The notes under the pieces: generated by a model
Database searches by the model: none
What the model saw: only the letters and a program-made list of their open reading frames with translations
What the model was told of the DNA's origin: nothing
Part shown: positions 28,375 to 37,633 of the stretch, piece after piece
Layout of the letters: each line of letters opens with the position of its first letter
Numbering within the stretch: the stretch's first letter is position 1
From: Steroidobacteraceae bacterium
GTDB taxonomy: Bacteria > Pseudomonadota > Gammaproteobacteria > Steroidobacterales > Steroidobacteraceae
Reading direction: 5' to 3'
Assembly: GCA_019683695.1 (NCBI GenBank)
Contig: JADGHX010000007.1
Coordinates: forward strand, 1-57,230
DNA: 57,230 bases
Program-made: the position numbers and the translations under genes

Positions 28375-29823
28375 TCAGCCGACGGCGCCTTCCAGGCTCA
28401 CCGCCAGCAGGTTCTGCGCTTCCACCGCAAACTCCATGGGCAGCTCCTTGAACACGGATTTGCAGAAGCCGCTCACGATCATGTTGACGGCGTCCTCTTC
28501 CGAGATGCCCCGCTGCAGGCAGTAGAAGAGCTGCTCGTCGCTGATCCTGGAAGTGCTCGCCTCGTGCTCCACGGTGGCCGTCGGATTCTTCACTTCCACG
28601 TAAGGGAACGTGTGCGCGCCGCAGTTGCCGCCCATGAGCAGCGAATCGCACTGGGTGAAGTTGCGCGCGCCATGCGCGCTCGGCAGCACCTTCACGAGGC
28701 CGCGGTACGTGTTCTGCCCGTGCCCCGCGGAGATTCCCTTCGAAACGATGGTGCTGCGGGTGTCCGGCCCGATGTGGATCATCTTCGTGCCCGTATCCGC
28801 CTGCTGCCGGTTGTTCACCGTCGCCACGGAATAGAACTCCCCGATCGACCCGGCGCCGCGCAGCACGCAACTCGGATACTTCCAGGTAATGGCAGAGCCT
28901 GTCTCGACTTGCGTCCAGGAGATGCGCGAGTTGCGACCACGGCACTCGCCGCGCTTGGTCACGAAGTTGTAGATGCCACCGACACCTTCTGCATCGCCCG
29001 GGTACCAGTTCTGCACGGTGGAGTACTTGATGTAGGCATCGTCCAGGGCGATGAGCTCCACCACCGCTGCGTGAAGCTGGTTCTCGTCACGCATGGGCGC
29101 GGTGCAGCCTTCCAGGTAGCTCACGTAAGAACCGGCATCCGCAATGATGAGCGTGCGCTCGAACTGGCCCGTCTTCGCCGCGTTGATGCGGAAGTACGTG
29201 GAGAGCTCCATGGGGCAGCGCACGCCCTTCGGCACGTACACGAACGAGCCGTCGGAAAACACCGCCGAATTGAGCGCGGCGAAGAAGTTGTCGGAGTAGG
29301 GCACCACGGTGCCCAGGTACTGCTCGATCAGCTCGGGATGCGTCTGCACGGCTTCGGAGAAGGGGCAGAAGATCACTCCGGCTGCGGCCAGACGCTCCTT
29401 GAACGTGGTGGCCACGGACACGCTGTCGAACACCGCATCCACCGCGACGCCCGCAAGCCGCGCCCGCTCATGCAGCGGGACACCCAGCTTCTCGTAGGTC
29501 TCGAGGAGCTTCGGATCGACCTCGTCCAGACTCTTCGGCCCGTCCTTCTTCGCCTTCGGGGCCGAGTAGTAGGAGATGGCCTGGTAATCGATCGGGTTGA
29601 ACTTCACGTGCGCCCAGCGGGGCTCGCGCATGCCGAACCAGTGGCGCAGCGCCTTCAGGCGCCACTCCGTGAGAAAAGCGGGTTCCTTCTTCTTGCGCGA
29701 GATCAGGCGGACGACATCCTCGTCCAGCCCGGGCGGCACCGTGTCGGATTCGATATCGGTGACGAAGCCGTGCTCGTAGGCCCGCGCGATGAGCTTTTCC
29801 AGGTTGTCGGCAGTTTCACTCAT
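28375..29823 (-). CDS. sufB: Fe-S assembly scaffold SufB
   Basis: Main scaffold on which the Fe-S cluster is built. It has 482 residues. The conserved C-terminal region includes [40 protein letters not shown] and [19 protein letters not shown]. The likely sulfur-relay and cluster-site residues (C in QCDSLL, E in EHEASTS) are present. It is preceded by the regulator at 40 bp spacing; no strong ribosome site is seen before its ATG. Confidence 0.96.
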   Translation of the reverse strand: MSETADNLEKLIARAYEHGFVTDIESDTVPPGLDEDVVRLISRKKKEPAFLTEWRLKALRHWFGMREPRWAHVKFNPIDYQAISYYSAPKAKKDGPKSLDEVDPKLLETYEKLGVPLHERARLAGVAVDAVFDSVSVATTFKERLAAAGVIFCPFSEAVQTHPELIEQYLGTVVPYSDNFFAALNSAVFSDGSFVYVPKGVRCPMELSTYFRINAAKTGQFERTLIIADAGSYVSYLEGCTAPMRDENQLHAAVVELIALDDAYIKYSTVQNWYPGDAEGVGGIYNFVTKRGECRGRNSRISWTQVETGSAITWKYPSCVLRGAGSIGEFYSVATVNNRQQADTGTKMIHIGPDTRSTIVSKGISAGHGQNTYRGLVKVLPSAHGARNFTQCDSLLMGGNCGAHTFPYVEVKNPTATVEHEASTSRISDEQLFYCLQRGISEEDAVNMIVSGFCKSVFKELPMEFAVEAQNLLAVSLEGAVG

Positions 29824-29863
29824 GGTCGTCGATATGGGGTCGTCGAAAGGGATTGCGAGGCGC

Positions 29864-30343
29864 TCACGGTGTGCGGGAGGCCGGCTTGGCGGCGGCCGCC
29901 TTCATGTCGCGCTCGAGCGCCAGCACGCGCGTGTGACCGAGGTCCATGCCGGCCAGCTGGGCCAGCGACACTTCCTGCAGGGAACGCCGAATGCTGAGGT
30001 TGAGCCGCTGCCACGCATGGCCCACGCGGCACGTGCGCTCAAGGTCGCAGTGCCCGTGGCCCGATGAGCAGTCCGTGAGCGCGACCGGGCCCTCGAGCGC
30101 ATCGAGGATGTCTCCGGCCGTGATCTTCGTTGCAGGGCGCGCGAGCTGATAGCCGCCGCGCAGGCCTCGCGTCGAGGACACGAGCCCCGCGCGCTGCAAC
30201 TGTTTGAGCAGTTTGCTCACTGTCGGTAACGACAGCTGGGTCTGCTCCGCGAGCGCGGCCGCTGTCTGGAGCCTGTCCGGTGCTTCTGCAAGCACCGCCA
30301 GGATGACGGTGGCGTAGTCGGTCAGCCGGCTGATCCGCAGCAT
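29864..30343 (-). CDS. sufR: Rrf2-family SUF operon regulator (IscR-like Fe-S sensor)
   Basis: 159-residue winged-helix repressor. The N-terminal HTH ([19 protein letters not shown]) and the Rrf2 wing RGGYQLARP are followed by three cysteines, C92, C99 and C105, plus H109, which match the 2Fe-2S-binding C-x6-C-x5-C motif of IscR-type proteins. Being first in the suf operon suggests autoregulation by Fe-S status. The symbol is used in the sense of the gammaproteobacterial SUF regulator, not the cyanobacterial SufR. Confidence 0.9.
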   Translation of the reverse strand: MLRISRLTDYATVILAVLAEAPDRLQTAAALAEQTQLSLPTVSKLLKQLQRAGLVSSTRGLRGGYQLARPATKITAGDILDALEGPVALTDCSSGHGHCDLERTCRVGHAWQRLNLSIRRSLQEVSLAQLAGMDLGHTRVLALERDMKAAAAKPASRTP

Positions 30344-30382
30344 GTAAAAAAGGAACGCTCCGGGAAGCTTTGAGATAGGACT

Positions 30383-30411
30383 AGTTTAGTACTGATTAGA
30401 TGTCCGGCCAA
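30383..30411 (-). promoter_or_regulatory. Promoter and possible operator of the suf operon
   Basis: On the minus strand: TTGGCC (30411-30406), 17-bp spacer, TAAACT (30388-30383), each four of six matches to consensus. An inverted repeat ACTA-AAC-TAGT overlaps the -10, within an A/T-rich patch. A repressor bound there would block RNA polymerase, as with IscR sites. Confidence 0.45.
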
Positions 30412-30431
30412 GCCTGATTTGGTATTCTTCG

Positions 30432-30449
30432 CGCCCGCCACCGCGGGCG
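30432..30449 (+). other. Perfect hairpin in the fba leader
   Basis: CGCCCGC, loop CACC, GCGGGCG, 43 bases upstream of the aldolase ATG, just after TATTCT (30423-30428), a possible -10. It may form at the 5' end of the mRNA and stabilise it, or shield suf from read-through. Confidence 0.4.
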
Positions 30450-30491
30450 TGCTGTAGCTCGCAGGTACGTACTTCGAGAGGTCCAAAGACG

Positions 30492-31508
30492 ATGAATCGC
30501 AACGAGCTTGCGCGCATCGCGCGCGCCATGGTGGTCAAGGGAAAGGGCATTCTGGCGGCGGACGAGAGCACCGGCACCATCAAGAAGCGGTTCGACAGCA
30601 TCAAGCTGGAGTCGACCGAGGAATATCGCCGGAGCTACCGCGAGATGCTGTTCACGACCCCCGGGGTCGCCGAGACCATCAGCGGCGTCATCCTCTACGA
30701 CGAAACCATCCGGCAGAAGACGAAGGACGGCGTTCCCTTCCCGGAATACCTCACGAAGCTCGGCATCATTCCGGGCATCAAGGTCGACACGGGCGCCAAG
30801 CCCCTGGCGGGGTATCCGGGCGAGACGATCACCGAAGGGCTCGACGGGCTGCGCGAGCGGCTCGTGGAGTACTCCAGGCTCGGCGCTCGCTTCGCGAAAT
30901 GGCGCGCCGTCATCGACATTGCGGATGGCATTCCCACGCAGTTCGCCATCGATGCCAATGCGCATGCCCTGGCGCGCTACGCGGCGCTCTGCCAGGAAAA
31001 CGACGTTGTCCCGATCGTGGAGCCCGAAGTGCTCATGGATGGGGGCCACAGCATCGAGCGCTGCGAGGAGGTCACCGAGGCCGTCCTGCAGTCCGTCTTC
31101 AATCAGCTCGCGGCCCATCGCATTTATCTCGAGGGCATGGTGCTGAAGCCGAACATGATCATCTCCGGCAAGAAGGCCGCGAACCGTGCGCCGCCCGAGG
31201 TGGTCGCCGAATCCACGGTGCGCGTGCTCAAGCGCCGCGTGCCCGCGGCGGTGCCGGGTATCGCGTTCCTCTCCGGCGGCCAGTCCTCCGAAGAGGCCAC
31301 GTTGCACCTGTCCCTCATGAACAAGCTCGGCCCGCTGCCGTGGGCACTGACGTTCAGCTACGGCCGCGCGCTGCAGGATGCGGCACTGAAAGCCTGGGGC
31401 GGCAAGAACTTCGCCGAGGGCCAGAAGGCGTTCGCAAAACGCGCCCGACTCAACGGTCTTGCGACCACCGGCCAATACACGGCCGACATGGAGCGCCAGG
31501 CCGCCTGA
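30492..31508 (+). CDS. fba: Class I fructose-bisphosphate aldolase
   Basis: Schiff-base aldolase of glycolysis/gluconeogenesis. It has 338 residues and the eukaryote-like class I signature: KGKGILAADESTGTIKKRF near the start, the Schiff-base lysine K219 in MVLKPNMI, and FLSGGQSSEEAT. The C-terminus ends QYTADMERQAA, lacking the terminal tyrosine of animal enzymes. GAGAGG precedes the ATG by ten bases. Class I enzymes are less usual in Proteobacteria, which mostly use the zinc-dependent class II. It diverges from the suf operon and is followed closely by mlaF. Confidence 0.95.
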   Translation: MNRNELARIARAMVVKGKGILAADESTGTIKKRFDSIKLESTEEYRRSYREMLFTTPGVAETISGVILYDETIRQKTKDGVPFPEYLTKLGIIPGIKVDTGAKPLAGYPGETITEGLDGLRERLVEYSRLGARFAKWRAVIDIADGIPTQFAIDANAHALARYAALCQENDVVPIVEPEVLMDGGHSIERCEEVTEAVLQSVFNQLAAHRIYLEGMVLKPNMIISGKKAANRAPPEVVAESTVRVLKRRVPAAVPGIAFLSGGQSSEEATLHLSLMNKLGPLPWALTFSYGRALQDAALKAWGGKNFAEGQKAFAKRARLNGLATTGQYTADMERQAA

Positions 31509-31512
31509 ACAG

Positions 31513-32382
31513 GTGACGAGCCCAGCAACGTTGCAGCGCCCTGCAGCGGCAGGGAGCCTGGGGCCTGACAACGACATCATCGTGGACGTGCGTGACGTGC
31601 ACTATGCCGTCAACGCACGTCCGATCTTCAACGGCATCAGCCTCACGGTCCGGCGGGGCCGCATCACGGCCATCATGGGCCCGAGCGGCACCGGCAAATC
31701 GACGCTGCTGCGGCTCATCACCGCGCAGATCCAGCCGGACCGGGGCAGCATCGTCGTGTGGGGTAACGATCTCAGCACGCTGAAGCCGGGTGAGATCTAC
31801 GGCATGCGCAAACGCATGGGCATGCTGTTCCAGCAGGGCGCGTTGCTCACGGACCTGAATGTGTTCGAGAACGTGGCTTTCCCGCTGCGCGAGCACACGA
31901 AGCTGCCGGAGCCGGTGATTCGCGCGCTCGTGCTCACGAAGCTCCATGCGGTGGGGCTGCGCGGCGCGGCGGAGCTCATGCCCGCCGAGCTGTCCGGTGG
32001 CATGGCGCGCCGTGTGGCGCTGGCGCGTGCCATCGTGATGGACCCGGACGTGCTCATCTACGACGAGCCTTTCGTGGGGCTCGATCCGATCTCGATGGGC
32101 GTGATCCTGCGGCTCATCCGTTCGATGAACGAGGGGCTCGGCATCACGAGCATCGTGGTCTCGCACGATGTGCAGGAGCTCTCGACCATCGCGCACGACA
32201 GCTACCTCCTTTCCGGTGGGCGGGTCGTCGCCGCCGGCACGCCGCAGGAGCTCGCGGCGAGCACCTCGGGCGAAGTGCGGCAGTTCATGACGGGCAGTGA
32301 CGATGGCCCGGTGCCGTTTCACTATCCCGCGCCGGATTACGCGCAGCAGTTGTTCGGAGACTCGCGTGGAGGGCGCAGGTGA
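31513..32382 (+). CDS. mlaF: Phospholipid-transport ABC ATPase MlaF
   Basis: ATPase of the Mla system, which keeps phospholipids out of the outer leaflet of the outer membrane. From the GTG at 31513 it has 289 residues. Walker A is GPSGTGKS, the signature LSGGMARR, and Walker B VLIYDEPFVGLDP; the C-terminal extension is typical of MlaF. The start is uncertain: the frame is open into fba, the first 20 residues look non-conserved, and a TTG at 31531 is an alternative. The stop overlaps mlaE as GTGA. Confidence 0.92.
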   Translation: MTSPATLQRPAAAGSLGPDNDIIVDVRDVHYAVNARPIFNGISLTVRRGRITAIMGPSGTGKSTLLRLITAQIQPDRGSIVVWGNDLSTLKPGEIYGMRKRMGMLFQQGALLTDLNVFENVAFPLREHTKLPEPVIRALVLTKLHAVGLRGAAELMPAELSGGMARRVALARAIVMDPDVLIYDEPFVGLDPISMGVILRLIRSMNEGLGITSIVVSHDVQELSTIAHDSYLLSGGRVVAAGTPQELAASTSGEVRQFMTGSDDGPVPFHYPAPDYAQQLFGDSRGGRR

Positions 32383-33143
32383 GCGCGGCCACCGACACGA
32401 ATCTGATCGTGCGCTTCGTGCGCACGGTAGGACAGTCGGCGCTGTTCTTTCTCAGCCTGCTCCGGCATGTCATTCCGGCGCTGGCGCGGCCCCGGCTCGT
32501 CGTGCACCAGATCTACAACGCTGGCGCACGCTCGCTGATCGTGATCATGCTGTCGGGGTTTTTCGTCGGGGCGGTGCTGGGCCTGCAGGGCTTTGATCTG
32601 CTGCAACGGTTCGGGTCGGAGGAGGCGCTCGGCGTGGCCGCCGCGCTCGGCCTGCTGAAGGAGCTGAGCCCGGTCGTCACGGCGCTGCTCTTCGCCGGGC
32701 GCGCGGGCACCTCGCTCACCTCCGAAATCGGGCTGATGCGCGCGACGGAACAGCTGCAGGCCATGGAAGTGATGGCGGTGGACCCGATGCGCTACGTGGC
32801 CGCGCCCCGATTCATCGGCGGTATCGTGGCCATGCCCCTGCTCGCGGCCGTCTTCAGCATCGTGGGCCTGTACGGTGCGCAGCTCGTGGGCGTGCAGCTC
32901 ATGGGCGTGGATCCCGGCTCGTTCTGGTCCCAGATGCAATCCGCTGTGGAATTGAACGACGTCACTGAAGGCGTGATCAAAAGCCTGGTTTTCGGTGTGG
33001 CCTGCAGCCTGATCGCCGTGTTCGAGGGCTATCACGCCACGCCCACGGCCGAAGGCGTGGGGCTCGCGACGACGCGCACGGTGGTGGCCTCGTCGGTGCT
33101 CACGTTGCTGCTCGATCTCATGATGACGGCCACGTTCCTGTAG
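32379..33143 (+). CDS. mlaE: Phospholipid-transport permease MlaE
   Basis: Inner-membrane permease of the MlaFEDB complex. It has 254 residues and about five to six membrane segments, with the conserved cytoplasmic loop KELSPVVTALLFAGRAGTSLTSEIG and EQLQAMEVMAVDP that contacts MlaF. GTG start, overlapping the mlaF stop by four bases. It is followed by mlaD after 77 bp. Confidence 0.95.
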   Translation: MSAATDTNLIVRFVRTVGQSALFFLSLLRHVIPALARPRLVVHQIYNAGARSLIVIMLSGFFVGAVLGLQGFDLLQRFGSEEALGVAAALGLLKELSPVVTALLFAGRAGTSLTSEIGLMRATEQLQAMEVMAVDPMRYVAAPRFIGGIVAMPLLAAVFSIVGLYGAQLVGVQLMGVDPGSFWSQMQSAVELNDVTEGVIKSLVFGVACSLIAVFEGYHATPTAEGVGLATTRTVVASSVLTLLLDLMMTATFL

Positions 33144-33220
33144 TCGGCAGGCGCTTGCGGGCAATCGGCTGGCAACGTCGCGCCTTGCCGGCAAAAAAGA
33201 AGACAAGAGAGGTTTTTGGG

Positions 33221-33742
33221 ATGCGTGCGAATCACACTATGGAAGTCGGCACCGGGCTGTTCGTGCTGCTGGGCTTCGCAGCGCTGTTGTTCCTCACGAT
33301 GCAGCTGCCCGGCAGTGGCCTCAAGCTGGGCAGCGCGAAGGCCGGGTATCACGTCACCGCCAAGTTCGACAATATCGGGGACCTCAAGGTCGGCGCGCCC
33401 GTTTCGATGGCGGGTGTGCGCATCGGGGATGTCGAGAGCATCCGTTTCGATCCGGCCGATTACAAGGCGGCCGTGACCCTGCGCATCGATCCGCAGTTCA
33501 ACCAGATTCCGGACGACAGCGATGCGAGCATCCAGACACAGGGCCTGCTCGGCGGGAAGTACGTCGGCATCAGCCCGGGTGGCTCGGAGGACTACCTGAA
33601 GGATGGCAGCCAGATTGTCTTCACCCAGTCCGCCATCGTGCTCGAGAACCTCGTGAACAAGTTCTTTGCGAACATGGCGAGCCGCGAGGATTCGGGCGGC
33701 AGCAGCGATTCCGGCAGCGACGCCGAAAAGGAGACGAAGTGA
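33221..33742 (+). CDS. mlaD: MCE-domain phospholipid-binding protein MlaD
   Basis: Single-pass inner-membrane protein whose MCE domains form a hexameric ring that channels lipids between MlaC and MlaE. It has 173 residues. The membrane helix is GLFVLLGFAALLFLTMQL (about 12-29); the MCE domain (about 38-115) contains KFDNIGDLKVGAPVSMAGV and GLLGGKYVGISPGG. The Ser/Asp-rich C-terminal tail is probably disordered. ATG at 33221 with AGAGAGG upstream; an earlier in-frame start is not supported by the family. Confidence 0.94.
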   Translation: MRANHTMEVGTGLFVLLGFAALLFLTMQLPGSGLKLGSAKAGYHVTAKFDNIGDLKVGAPVSMAGVRIGDVESIRFDPADYKAAVTLRIDPQFNQIPDDSDASIQTQGLLGGKYVGISPGGSEDYLKDGSQIVFTQSAIVLENLVNKFFANMASREDSGGSSDSGSDAEKETK

Positions 33743-34404
33743 TGAAAGTGCTCTACACGCTCGTTGCGAGCGGCCTGCTCGTGTTCAGCGCGGCACATGC
33801 CGCGGATGTGCCGAAGCCCACCGCGCCGCCTCCCGCGGCCGCGAAGAGCAACGACCCGAGCGAGCTGGTGAAGACTGTGGCGGACGCCATGCTGAAGGAC
33901 CTGGACGCCGATCGCGAGGGCTACCGGAAGAACCCGGAGAAGATCTCGGCGCTCGTCGAGAAGCACCTGCTGCCGGTGTTCGATACGCAGTACGCAGCGC
34001 GGCTGGTGCTCGGAAAACACTGGCGCACGGCCACTCCGGAGCAGCGTGACCGCTTCGTCACCGCGTTCTATCACTCGATGCTGCGGAACTACGGAAGCGC
34101 GCTTGCGGATTTCACCAGCGATCGGCTGAAGGTCCTGCCCTCGCAGATCGACCCGAACGGCAAGGACGCCACCGTGCGCACGGAGGTGAAGCGCAGCAAC
34201 GGGCAGACCATTCCCGTCATCTACCGGCTGCGCAAGACGGATGAAGGCTGGAAGGCGTGGGATGTCGTCGTGGAGGGAATCAGCTACGTGAAGAGCTTCC
34301 GCGAGGATTTCGGTGCGGAGATCGATGCGCGCGGGCTCGATGCCGTGATCGAGCGCATCGAGAAGGGCGGGAAGCCGGCCGCGCTCGAGAAGAAGGCCGC
34401 CTGA
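33742..34404 (+). CDS. mlaC: Periplasmic phospholipid shuttle MlaC
   Basis: Soluble carrier that ferries phospholipids between MlaA at the outer membrane and MlaFEDB at the inner membrane. It has 220 residues with a signal peptide cleaved after AHA (residue 20). The mature part contains HLLPVFDTQYAARLVLGKHW and YVKSFREDF, typical of the Ttg2D/MlaC family. The ATG overlaps the mlaD stop by one base, with GGAG eight bases upstream. Confidence 0.94.
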   Translation: MKVLYTLVASGLLVFSAAHAADVPKPTAPPPAAAKSNDPSELVKTVADAMLKDLDADREGYRKNPEKISALVEKHLLPVFDTQYAARLVLGKHWRTATPEQRDRFVTAFYHSMLRNYGSALADFTSDRLKVLPSQIDPNGKDATVRTEVKRSNGQTIPVIYRLRKTDEGWKAWDVVVEGISYVKSFREDFGAEIDARGLDAVIERIEKGGKPAALEKKAA

Positions 34405-34412
34405 AGGTTGGT

Positions 34413-34757
34413 ATGGCGTTCGTCCATCGACCTTCGGCAACCCACACCGTCGAGGTGAGCCACCCGTCGGCGGATCGCATCGTCGTCAAAGGCGCGCTCA
34501 CATTCGAAACCGCGCGTCAGGCGTACGAGGCGGGAATGCGCGTACTTCGTGATGCGGCATCACCCGGAGGGGAGTTGCAGGTGGATCTCGGCGGAGTCAC
34601 GGAGTCGGACAGCGCCGGGCTCGCCGTGCTGATCGAGTGGGTCGCGGCCGCGCGGCGCGGAGGGCGCGCAGTGCGGGTGCTGAACGTGCCGGGTGGCATC
34701 GGCGCGTCGGCGCGGATTGCGGAGGTGGATGAGATCCTGGGGTTTGCGCCGGCGTAG
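34413..34757 (+). CDS. mlaB: STAS-domain protein MlaB
   Basis: Small cytoplasmic STAS protein that binds MlaF and supports activity of the complex. It has 114 residues; the STAS core includes ADRIVVKGALTFETA and VDLGGVTESDSAGLAVLIEW, with the conserved serine/threonine of the family in SDSAG. ATG with GAAGG six bases upstream, eight bases after mlaC. It is the last gene of mlaFEDCB. Confidence 0.9.
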   Translation: MAFVHRPSATHTVEVSHPSADRIVVKGALTFETARQAYEAGMRVLRDAASPGGELQVDLGGVTESDSAGLAVLIEWVAAARRGGRAVRVLNVPGGIGASARIAEVDEILGFAPA

Positions 34758-34765
34758 GGCGAGCC

Positions 34766-35008
34766 CGAACGCGGCGGCCGCAGTTCGCGTGGGCCGTGAA
34801 GTAGCCGGATGCGGTGGCAGGCGCGCCTGCGCGGGAAAGGCTCCAGCGATGTGCGACTCCACAGTGAAGGTTCTGCGGCCTCGCCCGCGCGATGCGTTCA
34901 TGCGAGCGAGCTGAAGAGGCGCGCTCAGGCCGTCGTGCGGGGGCGGGTGCGCACGCATTGCGTGCGCGTAAAGTGGATCGGGCGCGCGCCACGTCGTGTG
35001 GTGGCGCG
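34766..35008. terminator. Three hairpins between convergent mlaB and mlaA
   Basis: 34766-34786 (CGAAC-GCGG/CCGC-A-GTTCG, one bulge), 34949-34967 (GCGCACGC-ATT-GCGTGCGC, perfect) and 34985-35008 (CGCGCCAC/GTGGCGCG, 8-base loop). The gap (34758-35019) has no gene. The last two probably terminate both strands; none has a U-tract. Confidence 0.5.
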
Positions 35009-35019
35009 GCGGGCCGAGG

Positions 35020-35775
35020 TCACTTCGCGTCGGCGTCGGGCTCGGGATCTTCGAGCTCGGGGTCCTGGAGCTCTTCGTCCAGCGTCGGCGCAATGGCACC
35101 GTCGGTGACGAGATAGTCGCGCCGCTGCAGATACGCGTTGCGCACGAAGGAATAGGGGTCGAAGGCTTCGCGGAGCGCCTGATCGGCGTCCAGGAGGCTT
35201 TCGCGGGTTTCCACCACGTCCAGGGCGCGCAGGCCGTAGCGGACGCCATCGCTGTCGATGTAGTGCACCGGGTTGGTGTAGATCTCGCCGACGGAGCCGA
35301 TCGCGTCGCGCACCGTGTAAGGACCGAAGAACGGCACGACGAGGTACGGGCCGCTGCGGATGCCCCACCGACCGAATGCCTGCCCGAGGTCCTCGTCATT
35401 CTTGGGCAGGCCGGCTGCAGTGGCGGGGTCCAGAATGCCGCCGAGGCCGACCACCGTGTTCAGCACGAAACGCCCGGTATCCGCGAGCGCCATCTGGAAT
35501 TTCGCCTGCAGCAGCTCGCTGATGATGATGGTGGGCTGCTCGAGGTTCGAGAAGAAATTCGAAACGCCCGTGCGCACCACTGGCGGCGTGACGGTGCGGT
35601 AGCCCTTGGCTACGGGGCGCAGCACGGCACGATCGAGCGCGTCATTGAACGCATACGTGCCGCGGTTCACGCGTTCGAACGGGTCCCGCGGATCCCGCTT
35701 CGTGCCGGGCGGCGTGGCACATCCCACGCACAGGAGTGTGAGCAGTACAAGGACGGTGCTGGCGAGTCGGCGCAT
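35020..35775 (-). CDS. mlaA: Outer-membrane lipoprotein MlaA (VacJ)
   Basis: Ring-shaped outer-membrane lipoprotein that removes mislocalised phospholipids and passes them to MlaC. It has 251 residues. The lipobox LCVGC places the lipidated cysteine at 19; the conserved DPFERVNRGTYAFNDALDR and RWGIRSGPYLVVPFFGP follow. The acidic C-terminal tail (LDEELQDPELEDPEPDADAK) is probably disordered. The ATG is at the signal peptide start; the longer frame adds 17 non-hydrophobic residues. It lies convergent to mlaFEDCB, not in that operon. Confidence 0.95.
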   Translation of the reverse strand: MRRLASTVLVLLTLLCVGCATPPGTKRDPRDPFERVNRGTYAFNDALDRAVLRPVAKGYRTVTPPVVRTGVSNFFSNLEQPTIIISELLQAKFQMALADTGRFVLNTVVGLGGILDPATAAGLPKNDEDLGQAFGRWGIRSGPYLVVPFFGPYTVRDAIGSVGEIYTNPVHYIDSDGVRYGLRALDVVETRESLLDADQALREAFDPYSFVRNAYLQRRDYLVTDGAIAPTLDEELQDPELEDPEPDADAK

Positions 35776-35824
35776 ACGGCTGGCTTGTTCGGTCGGATGC
35801 CGGCGGGAAACGCACGGGCCGCGC

Positions 35825-35830
35825 ATTGTA
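35825..35830 (-). promoter_or_regulatory. -10 box of mlaA
   Basis: TACAAT on the minus strand, 49 bases before the mlaA ATG, five of six matches to consensus; TGAAGA at 17-bp spacing is a weak -35. It suggests mlaA has its own promoter within the 265-bp gap to bepA; nothing else was recognised there. Confidence 0.45.
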
Positions 35831-36040
35831 GCAGCGGCACCACGAAATCTTCATAACGTGGCAAATCTGCGACGTGTTTGTAGCCGATCCGGCGCGTCTG
35901 TCACCATCCCTCGGGCGAGGGACGAACACATGCGCCCTTACGGTGTAGCTGGCGAGGATCGCAGGCGAGCAACAGCTCGGGCGCACGCGCGTGCCGCATG
36001 CTTGTCGGACTGAGCGGCAGACGATTCGCGAGACTCAGGG

Positions 36041-37573
36041 CTACGAGCCGTCGCGTTCGCGATTCACTTTACGCACGCGGACGGTGGCGAGGTAATCGCG
36101 AATTTCATCCAGCCGCGCCTGGAAGCGCTGGCGCTGCACGGAAGTGAGGTTCGGTGCGGCGAGCGCCAGCTCGAGCTGCTGGACCGCAAGCGGCAAGTCT
36201 CCGCTCGCGATGTGATACTCGCTCATGTAGTAGTACGCATCGCCGGTGTCGCCCGCCGCGCTCGCCGCCAGCGCGATGAGCTGAATCTGCTCGGGCGTGG
36301 GTGCGACGTTATTGAACACATCCAGCAGCAGCGCGTGAGCTTCCTTCGCTTTGCCCGCGGCCATGAGCGCTTCGGCATAGCGCACGCTGAGCGCCACATT
36401 GCGCGGGAAGAGCACGATAGCCCTTGCGTAGGTGGCGAGCCCGTCATTCTGCATGCCGGCGTCCACCTGTGCCTGCGCGAGCGCGGAATACAGCAGCGTG
36501 AGGTTCTCGTGCTTTTCAACGAGGTCGTAGAGAATCTTGGCTGCTTCCTGATTGCGTCCGCTCGTCATGAGGGCCAGTGCCAGGCCGTACTGGTAGCCCA
36601 GTGAGCCCTTCGGCGCAGGCGTTTCCTTCTTGAAGCGCTCGACGATATTCCCGTCCTTCGGATACGTGAGCACCCGCAGTCGCTCGCGAATGCACTCGTA
36701 GGTGGCGGACTCGCTGACGTTCTTGCGCCCGAGCTGCGCTGCGCGTGCGCGCGCCTCGGCAATGCGGTTCGCGTTCACCGGGTGCGTCTGGATCATCTCG
36801 GGCACGTACTGCCCGGCAAGGCCGGTGCGCCGGGACATGGTCTCGAAAAACGTGGCGGTGGCGTTCGGATCGAAGCCGGCGGCGGCGGTGAAGCCGATGC
36901 CAACGCGGTCGGCCTCGTATTCGTTCGCGCGAGTGAAATTCACCTGCTGCTGGGCGGCCGCGCCCTGCGCGATGGCGATGGCGCCCTGCATCGCATCCGC
37001 ACCGCCCGCGATGGCGCCAATGAGAATGGCGGCGAGGATCGCAGCGGTCTGCGCAATGCCCTGCTGGCCCTGCGCGCGAATGGTGCGCGCGATGTGACGC
37101 TGCGTGACGTGCGCAATTTCGTGGCCCACGACGCCGGCGAGCTCTGATTCGTTCTGGCTCGCGAGCACGGTGCCGTAGTTCACGCCGATGAAGCCGCCGG
37201 GCAGCGCGAACGCATTGATCGTGGCCTCGTTCACCGGGAAGAACGTGAACCGCCGGTTGCCTTCCGGTGCCTGCGCGGCGATGCGCATGCCGAGCGACTG
37301 CAGGTATTCCGTGACCTCCGGGTCGTTCATGATGGCCTTCTGGTCACGCAGGGTTCTCACGATCTGCGCGCCGAGGCGGTATTCGTCGCTTTCGGTCACC
37401 AGCGCGCCGGCGGGGCTGCCGATATCGGGCAGGTCGTTGCCGCTCGATTGGGCCGTGGCAGGTGACGTGACGGCCAACGCGAGCAGCAGCGTGCCCACGG
37501 CGCTCACGCACAGGGCCGCAAGACCCGAACGGATGTGTGGGGCGCGCGGAGCAGTCGTCGTTTCTCTCACCAT
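36041..37573 (-). CDS. bepA: Periplasmic M48 metalloprotease with TPR repeats (BepA-like)
   Basis: Resembles BepA, a protease/chaperone that assists LptD and BAM assembly at the outer membrane. It has 510 residues: N-terminal signal peptide (about 15-41), the zinc motif HEIAH at 151-155, the third-ligand region NEYEAD at 217-222, and C-terminal tetratricopeptide-like repeats (about 320-490). GAGG lies five bases before the ATG. It follows phoH by 60 bp on the same strand. Confidence 0.9.
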   Translation of the reverse strand: MVRETTTAPRAPHIRSGLAALCVSAVGTLLLALAVTSPATAQSSGNDLPDIGSPAGALVTESDEYRLGAQIVRTLRDQKAIMNDPEVTEYLQSLGMRIAAQAPEGNRRFTFFPVNEATINAFALPGGFIGVNYGTVLASQNESELAGVVGHEIAHVTQRHIARTIRAQGQQGIAQTAAILAAILIGAIAGGADAMQGAIAIAQGAAAQQQVNFTRANEYEADRVGIGFTAAAGFDPNATATFFETMSRRTGLAGQYVPEMIQTHPVNANRIAEARARAAQLGRKNVSESATYECIRERLRVLTYPKDGNIVERFKKETPAPKGSLGYQYGLALALMTSGRNQEAAKILYDLVEKHENLTLLYSALAQAQVDAGMQNDGLATYARAIVLFPRNVALSVRYAEALMAAGKAKEAHALLLDVFNNVAPTPEQIQLIALAASAAGDTGDAYYYMSEYHIASGDLPLAVQQLELALAAPNLTSVQRQRFQARLDEIRDYLATVRVRKVNRERDGS

Positions 37574-37633
37574 GCTGGCCTCAGGCGTGACTGCGGTTCG
37601 ACCTGACCCGGCCCCCGTGAGTTTCCTGCCCGC

